This document shows positions 1 to 6,821 of a DNA stretch of 10,189 nucleotides, in pieces. Numbering within the stretch: the first letter of the stretch is position 1; the number at the start of each line of letters is the position of its first letter. The stretch is from Promethearchaeota archaeon. Its GTDB lineage: Archaea; Asgardarchaeota; Lokiarchaeia; Sigynarchaeales; SOKP01. The translations under genes and the position numbers were made by a program. Below the pieces are notes generated by a model. It was not told the DNA's origin. It worked only from the letters and a program-made list of their open reading frames with translations, and did no database searches. The stretch covers positions 1-10,189 of the forward strand of contig JAEOTW010000349.1 of the NCBI GenBank assembly GCA_016839655.1. Reading direction: 5' to 3'.

Positions 1-914
1 ATTAATACTTGTTCAGCTAACTCAGGATTATTTATTCTATTGGAAGCAAAAACCGGAATGGATACTCGATTCCTAACATTTTCGGCTAAATAAGTGTAAC
101 ATCCTTCTGGAACGTCCATAGTAGTTTGAGGAGTTTTTGTTTCATGCCAACCTCCGGTAACATTGATATAATCTAATTGTTTACTGAGATATTCAGCTAT
201 TATAGCTTTTTCTTTATAAGTATTACTATCTGGAACAAAATCATCACCTGATATACGGTATCCTATGGGAATATCACCTATACTTGATCTCATCAATTCA
301 AAAGTTTCAATAGCAAATCTTAAACGATTTTCTAGACTCCCACCGTATTCATCAGTCCGTATATTTGTTTTTGGAGATGAAAATTGACTAAACAAATAAC
401 CCGCATTAGCACATAATTCTATGGCATCAAATCCTGCTTTTTTTGCTCGGATAGCAGCGTCAGTAAAAGCTTGTTGCTCTGTTTTGATATCTTCAATAGT
501 CATCTCTCTAGGGGTAGTTTTACTGAAATTACTATATACAGCAGAAGGTGCAATAGGAGCCTTACCAATTATCTGCGGAAACGTATATGCCCCACTATGG
601 TACAATTGACAGACAACCTTGACATCATCCCGAGCATTATGTACTGCTTCTGTAAATTCTGTTAATTTTGGAATGTAATCATCATTTTCAATTGATATCA
701 TCATAGGAACTCCTTTTGCATAAAGATCTATGTAACATCCTCCAACTATTAACATTCCAGCACCACCTTTTGCTCTTTCAACATAGAAATCTATTAATCT
801 TTTTGTGATAAAACCATTATCTGCTAAGTTAAGATTTAATGCAGGCATTACAATACGGTTGGATACCATCATATTCCTAATTTTGAAAGGTGTAAACAAT
901 TTAAAGAACTTCAA
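1..914 (-). CDS. 2,4-dienoyl-CoA reductase-type NADH:flavin oxidoreductase (Old Yellow Enzyme family), C-terminal end off window
   Basis: This is the FMN-binding TIM barrel of the Old Yellow Enzyme family; 304 residues are visible and the gene continues past base 1. Family landmarks in order are NRIVMPALN near residue 20, QLYHSG near 110, the GYLFSQFSSPKTN block with EYGGSLENR around 172-195, and GGWHETKTP at 255-263, followed by FASNRIN. The last block and GYL match E. coli FadH, whose catalytic Tyr and His correspond here to Tyr173 and His257. The two His/Asn residues usual in ene-reductases before GYL are Cys and Ala here. FadH-type enzymes reduce 2,4-dienoyl-CoA and carry FMN, [4Fe-4S] and FAD/NADPH domains; the region that would hold the iron-sulfur and FAD parts is off-window. 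The start is TTG at 914-912, after an in-frame stop and a GAGGA SD. The first ATG (residue 15) would remove a conserved N-terminal strand. Family sure; substrate inferred. Confidence 0.88.
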   Translation of the reverse strand, partial: MKFFKLFTPFKIRNMMVSNRIVMPALNLNLADNGFITKRLIDFYVERAKGGAGMLIVGGCYIDLYAKGVPMMISIENDDYIPKLTEFTEAVHNARDDVKVVCQLYHSGAYTFPQIIGKAPIAPSAVYSNFSKTTPREMTIEDIKTEQQAFTDAAIRAKKAGFDAIELCANAGYLFSQFSSPKTNIRTDEYGGSLENRLRFAIETFELMRSSIGDIPIGYRISGDDFVPDSNTYKEKAIIAEYLSKQLDYINVTGGWHETKTPQTTMDVPEGCYTYLAENVRNRVSIPVFASNRINNPELAEQVL

Positions 915-920
915 TTTTAA

Positions 921-925
921 TCCTC
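921..925 (-). promoter_or_regulatory. Ribosome binding site that sets the TTG start of the flavin oxidoreductase
   Basis: GAGGA lies 6 bases upstream of the TTG codon at 914-912 on the minus strand. The frame has a TGA stop overlapping this site, so no start further upstream is possible. The TTG gives the N-terminus MKFFKLFTPFKIRN, which matches the usual OYE beginning. Confidence 0.65.
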
Positions 926-1117
926 AACGTATATTTATTTTTAAATAAGAAAACATGGTAATGTATTAAAATTTAATTAGCATAAGAAAAAAGGAGCCAT
1001 TTATAATACCATTTAGTAGAATTTCTTGATGCTTAAATTACTTAACAAAAGCCTTTAACACTTTTCTAGGTAGAGAGTGAAATAAATAGTTTTTTTATCC
1101 AAACAAAATTATATTAC

Positions 1118-1136
1118 TCAAAAATTAAATTTTTGA
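1118..1136. promoter_or_regulatory. Perfect 19-base palindrome before the plus-strand crotonase (candidate operator or RNA hairpin)
   Basis: The arms TCAAAAATT (1118-1126) and AATTTTTGA (1128-1136) are exact reverse complements around a single A at 1127. The palindrome lies just downstream of a TATA-like stretch (1105-1116), touches the GAAGAG ribosome site (1135-1140) and ends 11 bases before the ATG at 1148. That is where an archaeal repressor would block initiation; a transcript hairpin could also reach the ribosome site. AT-rich background makes chance palindromes easier, but nine matched pairs ending in C:G and A:T pairs is more than usual. Confidence 0.4.
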
Positions 1137-1147
1137 AGAGAATAAAA

Positions 1148-1972
1148 ATGAATGAGAATGCAGTATTAATAGAGGAAAACGAATATAAAACAATTACAAC
1201 TATAAGGATGAATCGAATAGACAAAAAAAATGCCATGAATTATGATTTAATGGTTGGGCTTCAAAAAGCAATTGATAAAGTGGAGCGAACTAACGCACGG
1301 GTCGTAATTATTACTGGAGGGGATGATTTCTTTAGTTCAGGGATAGATTTAAACTTTTTAACTGGTCAAGAAAGAGATCCAGAAGGATTTATTCCTGATT
1401 TAAGAATTCCAAGGAACTTTAGATATTTTGCAAATACCTGGATTCACCCTATCTTTACAAAAATTGAAAAGATGGAAAAACCAGTAATTGCGAAAATAAA
1501 TGGCTATTGTTATGGAATGGCATTCGAGTTGGCATTAGCGTGTGACTTTCGATTCTGTACCGAATCCGCTGAATTTCACATGTTAGAAAGCAAAATTTCA
1601 ATGAATCCAGACGTAGGCGGCACAATCAGATTAACGAGGCTTGTTGGTATCCAAAACACAAAAGATATCATTTTAACTGGCCGCCAATTTGATGGAAATG
1701 AAGCTTATAGACTTGGTGTTGTAAATCGAGTTGCTAAAAACCATGAGGAATTAGACTCAATTATTAAACAGTATACAGATGAGCTTATGACCAGCGGACC
1801 TTTAGCTGTGGGACTTGCAAAAAAATTGATAGATGATTGTTACGGTAAAGATACCGCGTTTGGATTAGAATTAGAAACACTTGTAAGTTCACAATTGCTA
1901 CAAACTAAAGATGCTACAGCAGGAGCTCTTGCTCGTCTTCAAAAAACTAAACCTAAATGGCGATGGAAATAA
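1148..1972 (+). CDS. Enoyl-CoA hydratase/isomerase (crotonase family) with hydratase-type glutamates
   Basis: A crotonase-fold protein of 274 residues, the normal family length. The first oxyanion-hole segment is FFSSGIDL (61-68). The second block, NGYCYGMAFELALACD (118-133), keeps Glu127, and FHMLESKISMNPDVGGTIRL (143-162) keeps Glu147. These are 20 apart and align with the two catalytic glutamates of rat mitochondrial hydratase (144 and 164), so hydration of a 2-enoyl-CoA is likely. Asp155 lies eight residues after Glu147, the spacing of the Glu/Asp pair in dienoyl-CoA isomerase ECH1, so isomerase activity cannot be excluded. The usual GGG after NGYxx is GMA here. I prefer ATG 1148 because GAAGAG precedes it at 7 bases; TTG 1133 would add five residues. 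It is the only plus-strand gene, divergent from the dienoyl-CoA reductase-like gene, with which it would fit in unsaturated acyl-CoA metabolism. Confidence 0.88.
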   Translation: MNENAVLIEENEYKTITTIRMNRIDKKNAMNYDLMVGLQKAIDKVERTNARVVIITGGDDFFSSGIDLNFLTGQERDPEGFIPDLRIPRNFRYFANTWIHPIFTKIEKMEKPVIAKINGYCYGMAFELALACDFRFCTESAEFHMLESKISMNPDVGGTIRLTRLVGIQNTKDIILTGRQFDGNEAYRLGVVNRVAKNHEELDSIIKQYTDELMTSGPLAVGLAKKLIDDCYGKDTAFGLELETLVSSQLLQTKDATAGALARLQKTKPKWRWK

Positions 1973-1973
1973 A

Positions 1974-1988
1974 TTTTCTTTTTTCTTT
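1974..1988 (+). terminator. T-rich tract ending the plus-strand crotonase transcript
   Basis: Directly after the TAA at 1970-1972 the plus strand runs TTTTCTTTTTTCTTT with no hairpin before it. U-rich ends without a stem are typical of archaeal termination. It fills the 14-base gap to the convergent aldehyde oxidoreductase and overlaps the last bases of that gene. Confidence 0.45.
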
Positions 1989-3840
1989 ATTTATAGAGTC
2001 CTTTTAAACCCAATTTTTTTAATTTTTCTTGGTTTAATTCTCCTGTTTCAATATCCCATAATCTATATTTGTAATATTCTTGTTTCATTTTTTTAAAGTT
2101 AGGAGTTTTACCGGCACTTTCAGTTCCCTCTAATGGTCTTAGCAATATCTCGGGTAATTTATCATCTTTAGGTGTAATGCCCATTTTTAAATTAAATAAT
2201 CGTTTTATTATGAAGATTCGTTCTCCAAAAATTTTTAACCTTTCATTATCACATTCTAAACCAATACAAGTTTGGACTAATTCAGTAATTATTGATGGTA
2301 AAGGATTTGCGAAAACACACATTAGTAGAGAGCTATAAAGTGCACGGAGATCCTGCAATCGGGCACACATTATAGCCATTTCTGAATCATCTTTATGTCT
2401 TTCAACAGTTTTAATCCCAAATTCCTCCAGAGGAATTCCCAATGAAATAGTACACATATCACAGGCATTATGGCAGGGACCTCTAGGAGCTGCAACTGCG
2501 TATGCTATAGACATCCCGAAATTAGCCCTTAAATCATGATATGGGACTTCCATTCCATAAGTGGTTGCTATTTCATCTTGAGATATTTTAAATTTTTTCC
2601 CTATAGCATTCGATCCATCGGCCAATAAATTACCTATACCTTCTCTCAAAGATATCTTTTTAATTAGTTCCAAGGTTGGTTTAATATCTCCCCATTTAGG
2701 ATTAAGACCATCTATTTTTTCTGATTCAATTTGACCAGTGTTATATAAGTAGTATATGAAAGCAATAGTACTGCTACTACTAATAGTGTCAATTCCAAAA
2801 TCATTGCATAATTCATTTGCTTTAACAATTGATTCAAGGTTATCATTCAATATCATTGAGCCAAAGCCTGCAAGTGTTTGATATTCTGGAGCTTCAACTT
2901 CTCCATTAGTCTTATATTCCCCTTCTTTCACTATTGCCTTCTTAGCACAACCAATTGGGCAAGAAAAACAAGGATATTTCTGGGTAATAGTTTTTTCTAA
3001 AGCAGTCATTCCAGAAATGTTGTAAGCGCCCTCCCATTCTTCACCAAGAGTCCAATATTTTTTAGGTATTTCTCCGGTGGAATTCCATAGATCTATTCCT
3101 GCGGATGTACCAATGTCACCATACATTTTTGAAGTAAATGCTTGGTTTACATCATCTAGAGCTTTTTGAACTGCATCTTTGAACCTTTCTGAGTCAGCAG
3201 CTTCAAATTGTCTTTTTTTACCTCGAACAGTTATAGCTTTCAATTTTTTTGATCCCATGACTGCTCCCATTCCCGTTCTTCCAGCAGCCTTTTCTTCAGA
3301 TGCAATTATTGCATATTTAACTAAATTCTCACCTGCTTGTCCTATACAAACAATTCTAGTTAAATTAGAGCCTGTCTGCTCCTTTAAGATTTTTGAAGTT
3401 TCTAATATCCCCTTCCCCCATAAAGAGGATGCATCTTTAATTCGAGTGCCATTTTCAGTAATTTCTAAATAAACTGGATTTTCGGAAGCACCTTTTATAA
3501 TAATTCCATCATAGCCTGCTTTCTTAAGTTCCGGACCAAAATACCCCCCACAATTAGATTCACCCCATATTTCTGTATATGGAGATTTTGCACATACAAC
3601 AAATCTACCACTAGTTGGAATATTTGAACCACAGAACGGACCAGTCATAAACATTAAAATGTTATCTGGAGATAATGGTTCAGTTTCTTTATCAATATAA
3701 TCGTAGAGGTATCTACAGCAGTATCCTGCGCCTCCCAAAAATTCTTTTGCTATTGTTTCATTGAGATTTTCTTCAGAAATTTCTTTTGTACTTAGATTTA
3801 CTGTTAAAATTTTTCCTACAAATCCTTTTAAATTTCCCAT
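1987..3840 (-). CDS. Aldehyde:ferredoxin oxidoreductase (tungsten/molybdenum bis-pterin, AOR family)
   Basis: AOR enzymes oxidise aldehydes to acids, or the reverse, exchanging electrons with ferredoxin in the cytoplasm. The 617-residue length fits. The N-terminal domain has the pterin-binding run TSGRFVVCAKSP, then GESNCGGYFGPELKKAGYDG (93-112). AAGRTGMGAVMGSKKLKAI (185-203) is the family signature. The [4Fe-4S] ligands are Cys291, Cys294 and Cys298 (CFSCPIGC) with Cys508 (LLMCVF), matching Cys288/291/295/494 of the Pyrococcus enzyme. APEYQTLAGFG (317-327) and DLRANFGMSIAYAVAAPRGPC (436-456) are the active-site blocks. Unusual is CHNACDMC (456-463), three cysteines near the active site. ATG 3840 was chosen because GTGA sits 5 bases before it; GTG 3849 would add three residues. 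It follows the alcohol dehydrogenase by 17 bases, which suggests an alcohol-aldehyde-acid route. Benzoyl-CoA reductase BamB belongs to this superfamily, but no Bam partners are present. Confidence 0.93.
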   Translation of the reverse strand: MGNLKGFVGKILTVNLSTKEISEENLNETIAKEFLGGAGYCCRYLYDYIDKETEPLSPDNILMFMTGPFCGSNIPTSGRFVVCAKSPYTEIWGESNCGGYFGPELKKAGYDGIIIKGASENPVYLEITENGTRIKDASSLWGKGILETSKILKEQTGSNLTRIVCIGQAGENLVKYAIIASEEKAAGRTGMGAVMGSKKLKAITVRGKKRQFEAADSERFKDAVQKALDDVNQAFTSKMYGDIGTSAGIDLWNSTGEIPKKYWTLGEEWEGAYNISGMTALEKTITQKYPCFSCPIGCAKKAIVKEGEYKTNGEVEAPEYQTLAGFGSMILNDNLESIVKANELCNDFGIDTISSSSTIAFIYYLYNTGQIESEKIDGLNPKWGDIKPTLELIKKISLREGIGNLLADGSNAIGKKFKISQDEIATTYGMEVPYHDLRANFGMSIAYAVAAPRGPCHNACDMCTISLGIPLEEFGIKTVERHKDDSEMAIMCARLQDLRALYSSLLMCVFANPLPSIITELVQTCIGLECDNERLKIFGERIFIIKRLFNLKMGITPKDDKLPEILLRPLEGTESAGKTPNFKKMKQEYYKYRLWDIETGELNQEKLKKLGLKGLYK

Positions 3841-3857
3841 ATTCTTCACTATTATAT

Positions 3858-5057
3858 TTAGAAATCAATGTCCTTTCCATTAAAAGCATAATCATAAATT
3901 TTTCTAAAGTACTCATCCGTAATTGATCTTGGCGTCATAACCGCAGTAGCATCTTGAAAACAACATGTAATTAAAAGATCCAGATTTTCCTCAAATTCTT
4001 TTTTTGAGACGCCTAAATCCTTTAAAGAAGTTGGAAACTCTACAGTCTTTTGAAGTTCTTTAATTTTATCAACTGCCTTAAATGCTGCTTTTTTATTGTC
4101 ATCAGTCCATTTAGCCCATCCCATTTGTTTTGCAATCTTTTCATATATCTCTAAAGTATTATCAATTGTATCAGGGTTGTTTAGACAAAACTGCGAGATA
4201 TAGGGAAGTAAAATTCCAACAGCTCTTCCATGAGGAGTATGAAAGATAGCACCCCAACTATGACCCATCCCATGACCAATGTGAACTTGAGAGTTACTAA
4301 ATGCTAAACCTGCCATAGTTGCTGCCTGGTGAAGGTAATCTCTCGCTTCAATATTTTCCCTATCCTTGTAAGCTATTGGCAAATATTTAAAAATTAACTC
4401 TATAGCTTTTAAGCCCATAGCATTTGAAAACTCATTTTTCCAATTAGAAACCATTCCTTCAATCGCATGTGATAATGCATCAAAAGCAGTATCCACTGTT
4501 AAATTTGAAGGCATGCCTTTTGGAAAAATAGGATCCACTATAGCATAGGTAGGAGTAATTCCCCGATGAGCGTAAATGAATTTTTTCCATACTTGATCTT
4601 CAAATTTTGAAATTATAGTGCCATTTGACGCTTCCGAACCTGTTCCAGAAGTGGTTGGTATTGCGATAAATTTTGATTTCTTTCCTGTCTCATTCAACTC
4701 AGAGTTAAATAGATGAATATCTCCAATATTTAAATCTGGAAATTCATATAAAACCCATGCTGTCTTAGCAGTGTCTATTACGGATCCCCCTCCTAAGGCA
4801 ATTATTAATTCTGGAGAATAAGATAAGCATTCTTCTCTCGCTTTTAATACACCATCTTCTCTGGGATCAGGAATAACTTCATTAAATACTTTGTATTCTT
4901 TTTTAAATTTATCTAACTTGTCTGTTAGAATTTTGAGATAGCCTAATTCTTCGATAATTTTATCAGTAACTATGTAACATTTACTACCTTTAATATCTTT
5001 AAGGAAGTCTAGACTATTCTCACCATAAATAATATTTGGACTATAGAAATACCACAT
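3858..5057 (-). CDS. Iron-containing alcohol dehydrogenase (group III)
   Basis: An NAD(P)-dependent alcohol/aldehyde oxidoreductase of 399 residues, full family length. The N-terminal nucleotide-binding half has ALGGGSVIDTAKTA (87-100) and PTTSGTGSEAS (134-144). The metal ligands are readable: Asp193 and His197 in DALSHAIEG, His262 in GHGMGH and His276 in TPHG, with the same spacing as in E. coli FucO. His266 matches the catalytic histidine. The substrate cannot be read from sequence. GAGGGT at 5068-5063 is a good ribosome site 5 bases before the ATG. It lies 60 bases after the SCP2 gene and 17 bases before the AOR gene, so co-transcription with AOR is very likely. The pair could oxidise an alcohol to an acid or run in reverse to dispose of reductant. 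Family assignment is secure. Confidence 0.94.
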   Translation of the reverse strand: MWYFYSPNIIYGENSLDFLKDIKGSKCYIVTDKIIEELGYLKILTDKLDKFKKEYKVFNEVIPDPREDGVLKAREECLSYSPELIIALGGGSVIDTAKTAWVLYEFPDLNIGDIHLFNSELNETGKKSKFIAIPTTSGTGSEASNGTIISKFEDQVWKKFIYAHRGITPTYAIVDPIFPKGMPSNLTVDTAFDALSHAIEGMVSNWKNEFSNAMGLKAIELIFKYLPIAYKDRENIEARDYLHQAATMAGLAFSNSQVHIGHGMGHSWGAIFHTPHGRAVGILLPYISQFCLNNPDTIDNTLEIYEKIAKQMGWAKWTDDNKKAAFKAVDKIKELQKTVEFPTSLKDLGVSKKEFEENLDLLITCCFQDATAVMTPRSITDEYFRKIYDYAFNGKDIDF

Positions 5058-5062
5058 TTTTT

Positions 5063-5068
5063 ACCCTC
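5063..5068 (-). promoter_or_regulatory. Strong ribosome binding site of the iron alcohol dehydrogenase
   Basis: GAGGGT on the minus strand, 5 bases before the ATG at 5057. It fixes the start and implies a leadered transcript, probably read through from the SCP2 gene 60 bases upstream. Confidence 0.6.
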
Positions 5069-5117
5069 ATAAAATTAGTAGAAAAATTTTGATAAAAAAA
5101 ATAAAATTTGAATTCAA

Positions 5118-5519
5118 TTATAAATAATCAGTTTCAAAACTTCCAAGACTATTGACAATTTCTAATGCAGCTTTAGTATGTCGCATTAGTTTTGCCATAT
5201 CACCTTCAAGTCTTAATTTGCCTGCCATTATCGCTCTAATTGGATCAATTTCTTTTTTCATAACTGTTACGAAATTATCATAAGGTCCTGCCATGATGTA
5301 TTCTGTTTCAATTTCTTCTCCTTCTGGCACTAATTTAGTTCCAGTACATTCTCCATGATATAATCCTATAAATATTCTAACTTCGTGATCCAAATTTCCA
5401 CTAGGCTCAATGACTAGAAGCATATTCCCTTCCCAAGTTAAAGCTGATGGTTTATAATCCGGATTCTCATTAATAGCTTTACCAAAGGCTTCAACCCATT
5501 CTTCTGTTAAGATTTTCAT
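5118..5519 (-). CDS. SCP2 sterol-carrier-type lipid-binding protein
   Basis: A 133-residue protein made of a single SCP2-like domain. The pattern is clear in the second half: MAGPYDNFVTVMKKEIDP (76-93), then IRAIMAGKLRLEGDMAKLMRH (95-114) and a final helix ending FETDYL. The first helix (about 4-18) and the strand around 28-37 complete the fold. SCP2 domains bind fatty acyl chains, acyl-CoAs or isoprenoid lipids in a hydrophobic tunnel; there is no catalytic site, signal peptide or membrane segment, so it should be a soluble cytoplasmic carrier. Its place between a redox pair and an alcohol dehydrogenase/AOR pair suggests it presents a hydrophobic substrate to these enzymes. The start at ATG 5519 has only a weak GAAGTG-like site 5 bases before it. 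A 100-base gap upstream suggests its own promoter. The family is secure; the ligand is unknown. Confidence 0.87.
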   Translation of the reverse strand: MKILTEEWVEAFGKAINENPDYKPSALTWEGNMLLVIEPSGNLDHEVRIFIGLYHGECTGTKLVPEGEEIETEYIMAGPYDNFVTVMKKEIDPIRAIMAGKLRLEGDMAKLMRHTKAALEIVNSLGSFETDYL

Positions 5520-5619
5520 TTATTACACTTCTTAATACAATTTGATTTATTTTATTCAATTTATAATACTAAATACATAATTGGTTAAAAAAGAATATAA
5601 GATTTGAATTTTTTTTTGT
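5520..5619 (-). promoter_or_regulatory. Probable promoter region for the SCP2-alcohol dehydrogenase-AOR unit
   Basis: A 100-base AT-rich gap. On the minus strand it holds a T-rich run (about 5595-5584, TTCTTTTTT) that may end the upstream reductase transcript. TATA-like sequences follow: TTATAAATT at about 5566-5558 and ATAAAATAAATC nearer the start. From either one, transcription would begin shortly before the ATG at 5519. No motif stands out enough to decide between them. Confidence 0.35.
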
Positions 5620-6819
5620 TTAAGTTAGAGTTAAATCTAGATGAATATCTGATAAGGGATATGACACACAAGGGTGGATAAAACCAAATTCTTGATCAAT
5701 TTCTCTCATTTTTACATCTGGAAGCATAAAAATATTACCTGATTTTAGTTTAGTTCTACACAAAGCACAAGCTCCTGAACGACACCCACTATTGATGAGT
5801 AATCCTAAGCTTTTTTGTCTTTCAAGGCTGTTTAATAATGGTTCAACACTTAAAGCTTCAAATGTTTCTTGTAATATTTTACCTTGCTTTATAAAATCTA
5901 TAGTAATCTTAATATTATGAGTTGCTGTAATTTCTGTTGGCCATCCTATTATTTTTGTAACATCATCAGGAACACCATATAATTCATAAATAGTACGAGA
6001 TTTAGGAATATTTAACGCATCCAATTGCTCTTGTATAAAAGAATAAATAGCTCTATTTCCAACTATATAAAAGTATTTATTCTCAATCGTTTTTATATTA
6101 TCTAAGATTATTTCCTTTGTAATAAAACCACTAACGCCTTTCCAATTTGGTCCTGGTTCTGAAAGGATATACCGAATTTTGATATTTGGACGTCGGGATT
6201 GAATATTATCTAATTCTGTCCTAAATAATATATCTTCTTCTGTTAAACAGCCAAAAAACAGCCAAATATTCAGCTTCAAATTAAACTCAGTGATGTTTCT
6301 CAACATTGATATAAACGGTGTAATTCCAGAACCCCCAGCAATAAAAACTAGATTTTTCCCATGAAATATTTGATTGTAATATAAATCTCCTAACGGTTCT
6401 GTTGCTTCAAGGATATCTCCAATTTTTATTTTATCAATAAGGTAATTACTGACGAATCCATTTTCTTTTCTTTTTACTGCTAATTCATAATATGAAAGTT
6501 GATTTGGAGATGAGACTAAAGAAAAGGGTCGTGATGTTCTAACACCATTAATTTCAACAATTAGACCAATATATTGCCCCGCTCGAAATGGTGCTAATGG
6601 TTTATCAGGTTTTACAGATATAAATCGAAATAACTTAGTATCTTTAGATAATTCTTCCATGTCAGTAACTTGAAGAAATTGTTTTTCCGGATGAATTCTA
6701 TCGCAAAGATTTTCTAATCCATCAAAATACCATGGAATTTGTTGTACATCTTCACGCATCTTTTTTAATTTCTCAAGTTTTTGATATTTCTTTACATCAT
6801 TCATTATCTCTTTTTCCAT
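5620..6819 (-). CDS. FAD/NAD(P)H oxidoreductase with C-terminal [2Fe-2S] ferredoxin domain
   Basis: A 399-residue electron-transfer reductase. After a charged extension of about 50 residues come the FAD domain, with SRPFSLVSS (96-104, flavin-binding Arg-x-x-Ser) and the AGQYIGL strand, and the NAD(P) domain, with VFIAGGSGITPFISML (158-173) and FYIVGNRAIY. The C-terminal plant-type ferredoxin domain follows, with ligands Cys346, Cys351 and Cys354 (GCRSGACALC) and Cys384 (HPC). This FAD-NAD-FeS order is that of PaaE and Hcr reductases, which pass electrons from NAD(P)H to a partner enzyme. The start is ATG 6819, with GGGAGGTGG 5 bases upstream; GTG 6828 lies inside that site and is rejected. 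The upstream CrtI-like gene stops two bases before the ATG and its last codons form the ribosome site, so the two are translationally coupled and probably work together. Confidence 0.92.
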   Translation of the reverse strand: MEKEIMNDVKKYQKLEKLKKMREDVQQIPWYFDGLENLCDRIHPEKQFLQVTDMEELSKDTKLFRFISVKPDKPLAPFRAGQYIGLIVEINGVRTSRPFSLVSSPNQLSYYELAVKRKENGFVSNYLIDKIKIGDILEATEPLGDLYYNQIFHGKNLVFIAGGSGITPFISMLRNITEFNLKLNIWLFFGCLTEEDILFRTELDNIQSRRPNIKIRYILSEPGPNWKGVSGFITKEIILDNIKTIENKYFYIVGNRAIYSFIQEQLDALNIPKSRTIYELYGVPDDVTKIIGWPTEITATHNIKITIDFIKQGKILQETFEALSVEPLLNSLERQKSLGLLINSGCRSGACALCRTKLKSGNIFMLPDVKMREIDQEFGFIHPCVSYPLSDIHLDLTLT

Positions 6820-6821
6820 TA

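Larger units (their letters stand above)
915..1147. other. Divergent intergenic spacer
   Basis: A very AT-rich spacer between a minus-strand gene (start 914) and a plus-strand gene (start 1148), so it should hold promoters for both. On the minus strand AATTAAATTTTAATAC (about 965-980) is a possible TATA region for the left gene. On the plus strand GAAATAAATAG (about 1079-1089) and AAAATTATATTA (1105-1116) are possible TATA elements for the right gene. These are sequence-only guesses in AT-rich DNA. A perfect palindrome at 1118-1136 is listed separately. I see no RNA gene or credible small ORF. Confidence 0.5.

Noticed and set aside
421..665. Two overlapping plus-strand open frames of about 60 residues
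   Set aside because: They lie antisense inside the flavin oxidoreductase, which has clear family motifs; their translations show no recognisable pattern.
1029..1058. A 9-codon plus-strand ORF (ATG to TAA) in the divergent spacer
   Set aside because: Too short, no SD before it, and expected by chance in this composition.
1911..2096. Plus-strand frame of 61 residues, rich in Phe/Leu/Ile, over the convergent gene ends
   Set aside because: It overlaps the end of the crotonase in another frame and the AOR antisense; the apparent hydrophobic segment comes from T-rich DNA.
3179..3472. Plus-strand frame of 97 residues inside the AOR gene
   Set aside because: Antisense to a segment with strong AOR motifs; no SD and no family resemblance.
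1987..3840. Naming the AOR as the benzoyl-CoA reductase subunit BamB
   Set aside because: Same superfamily, but none of the Bam electron-transfer partners or aromatic-ring genes are in the window; the alcohol dehydrogenase neighbour fits an aldehyde substrate better.
5089..5107. T-rich run (minus strand TTTTATTTTTTTTATC) between SCP2 and the alcohol dehydrogenase as a terminator
   Set aside because: The gap is only 60 bases and the alcohol dehydrogenase has a strong SD, as expected of a downstream operon gene; partial termination is possible but not supportable from sequence.
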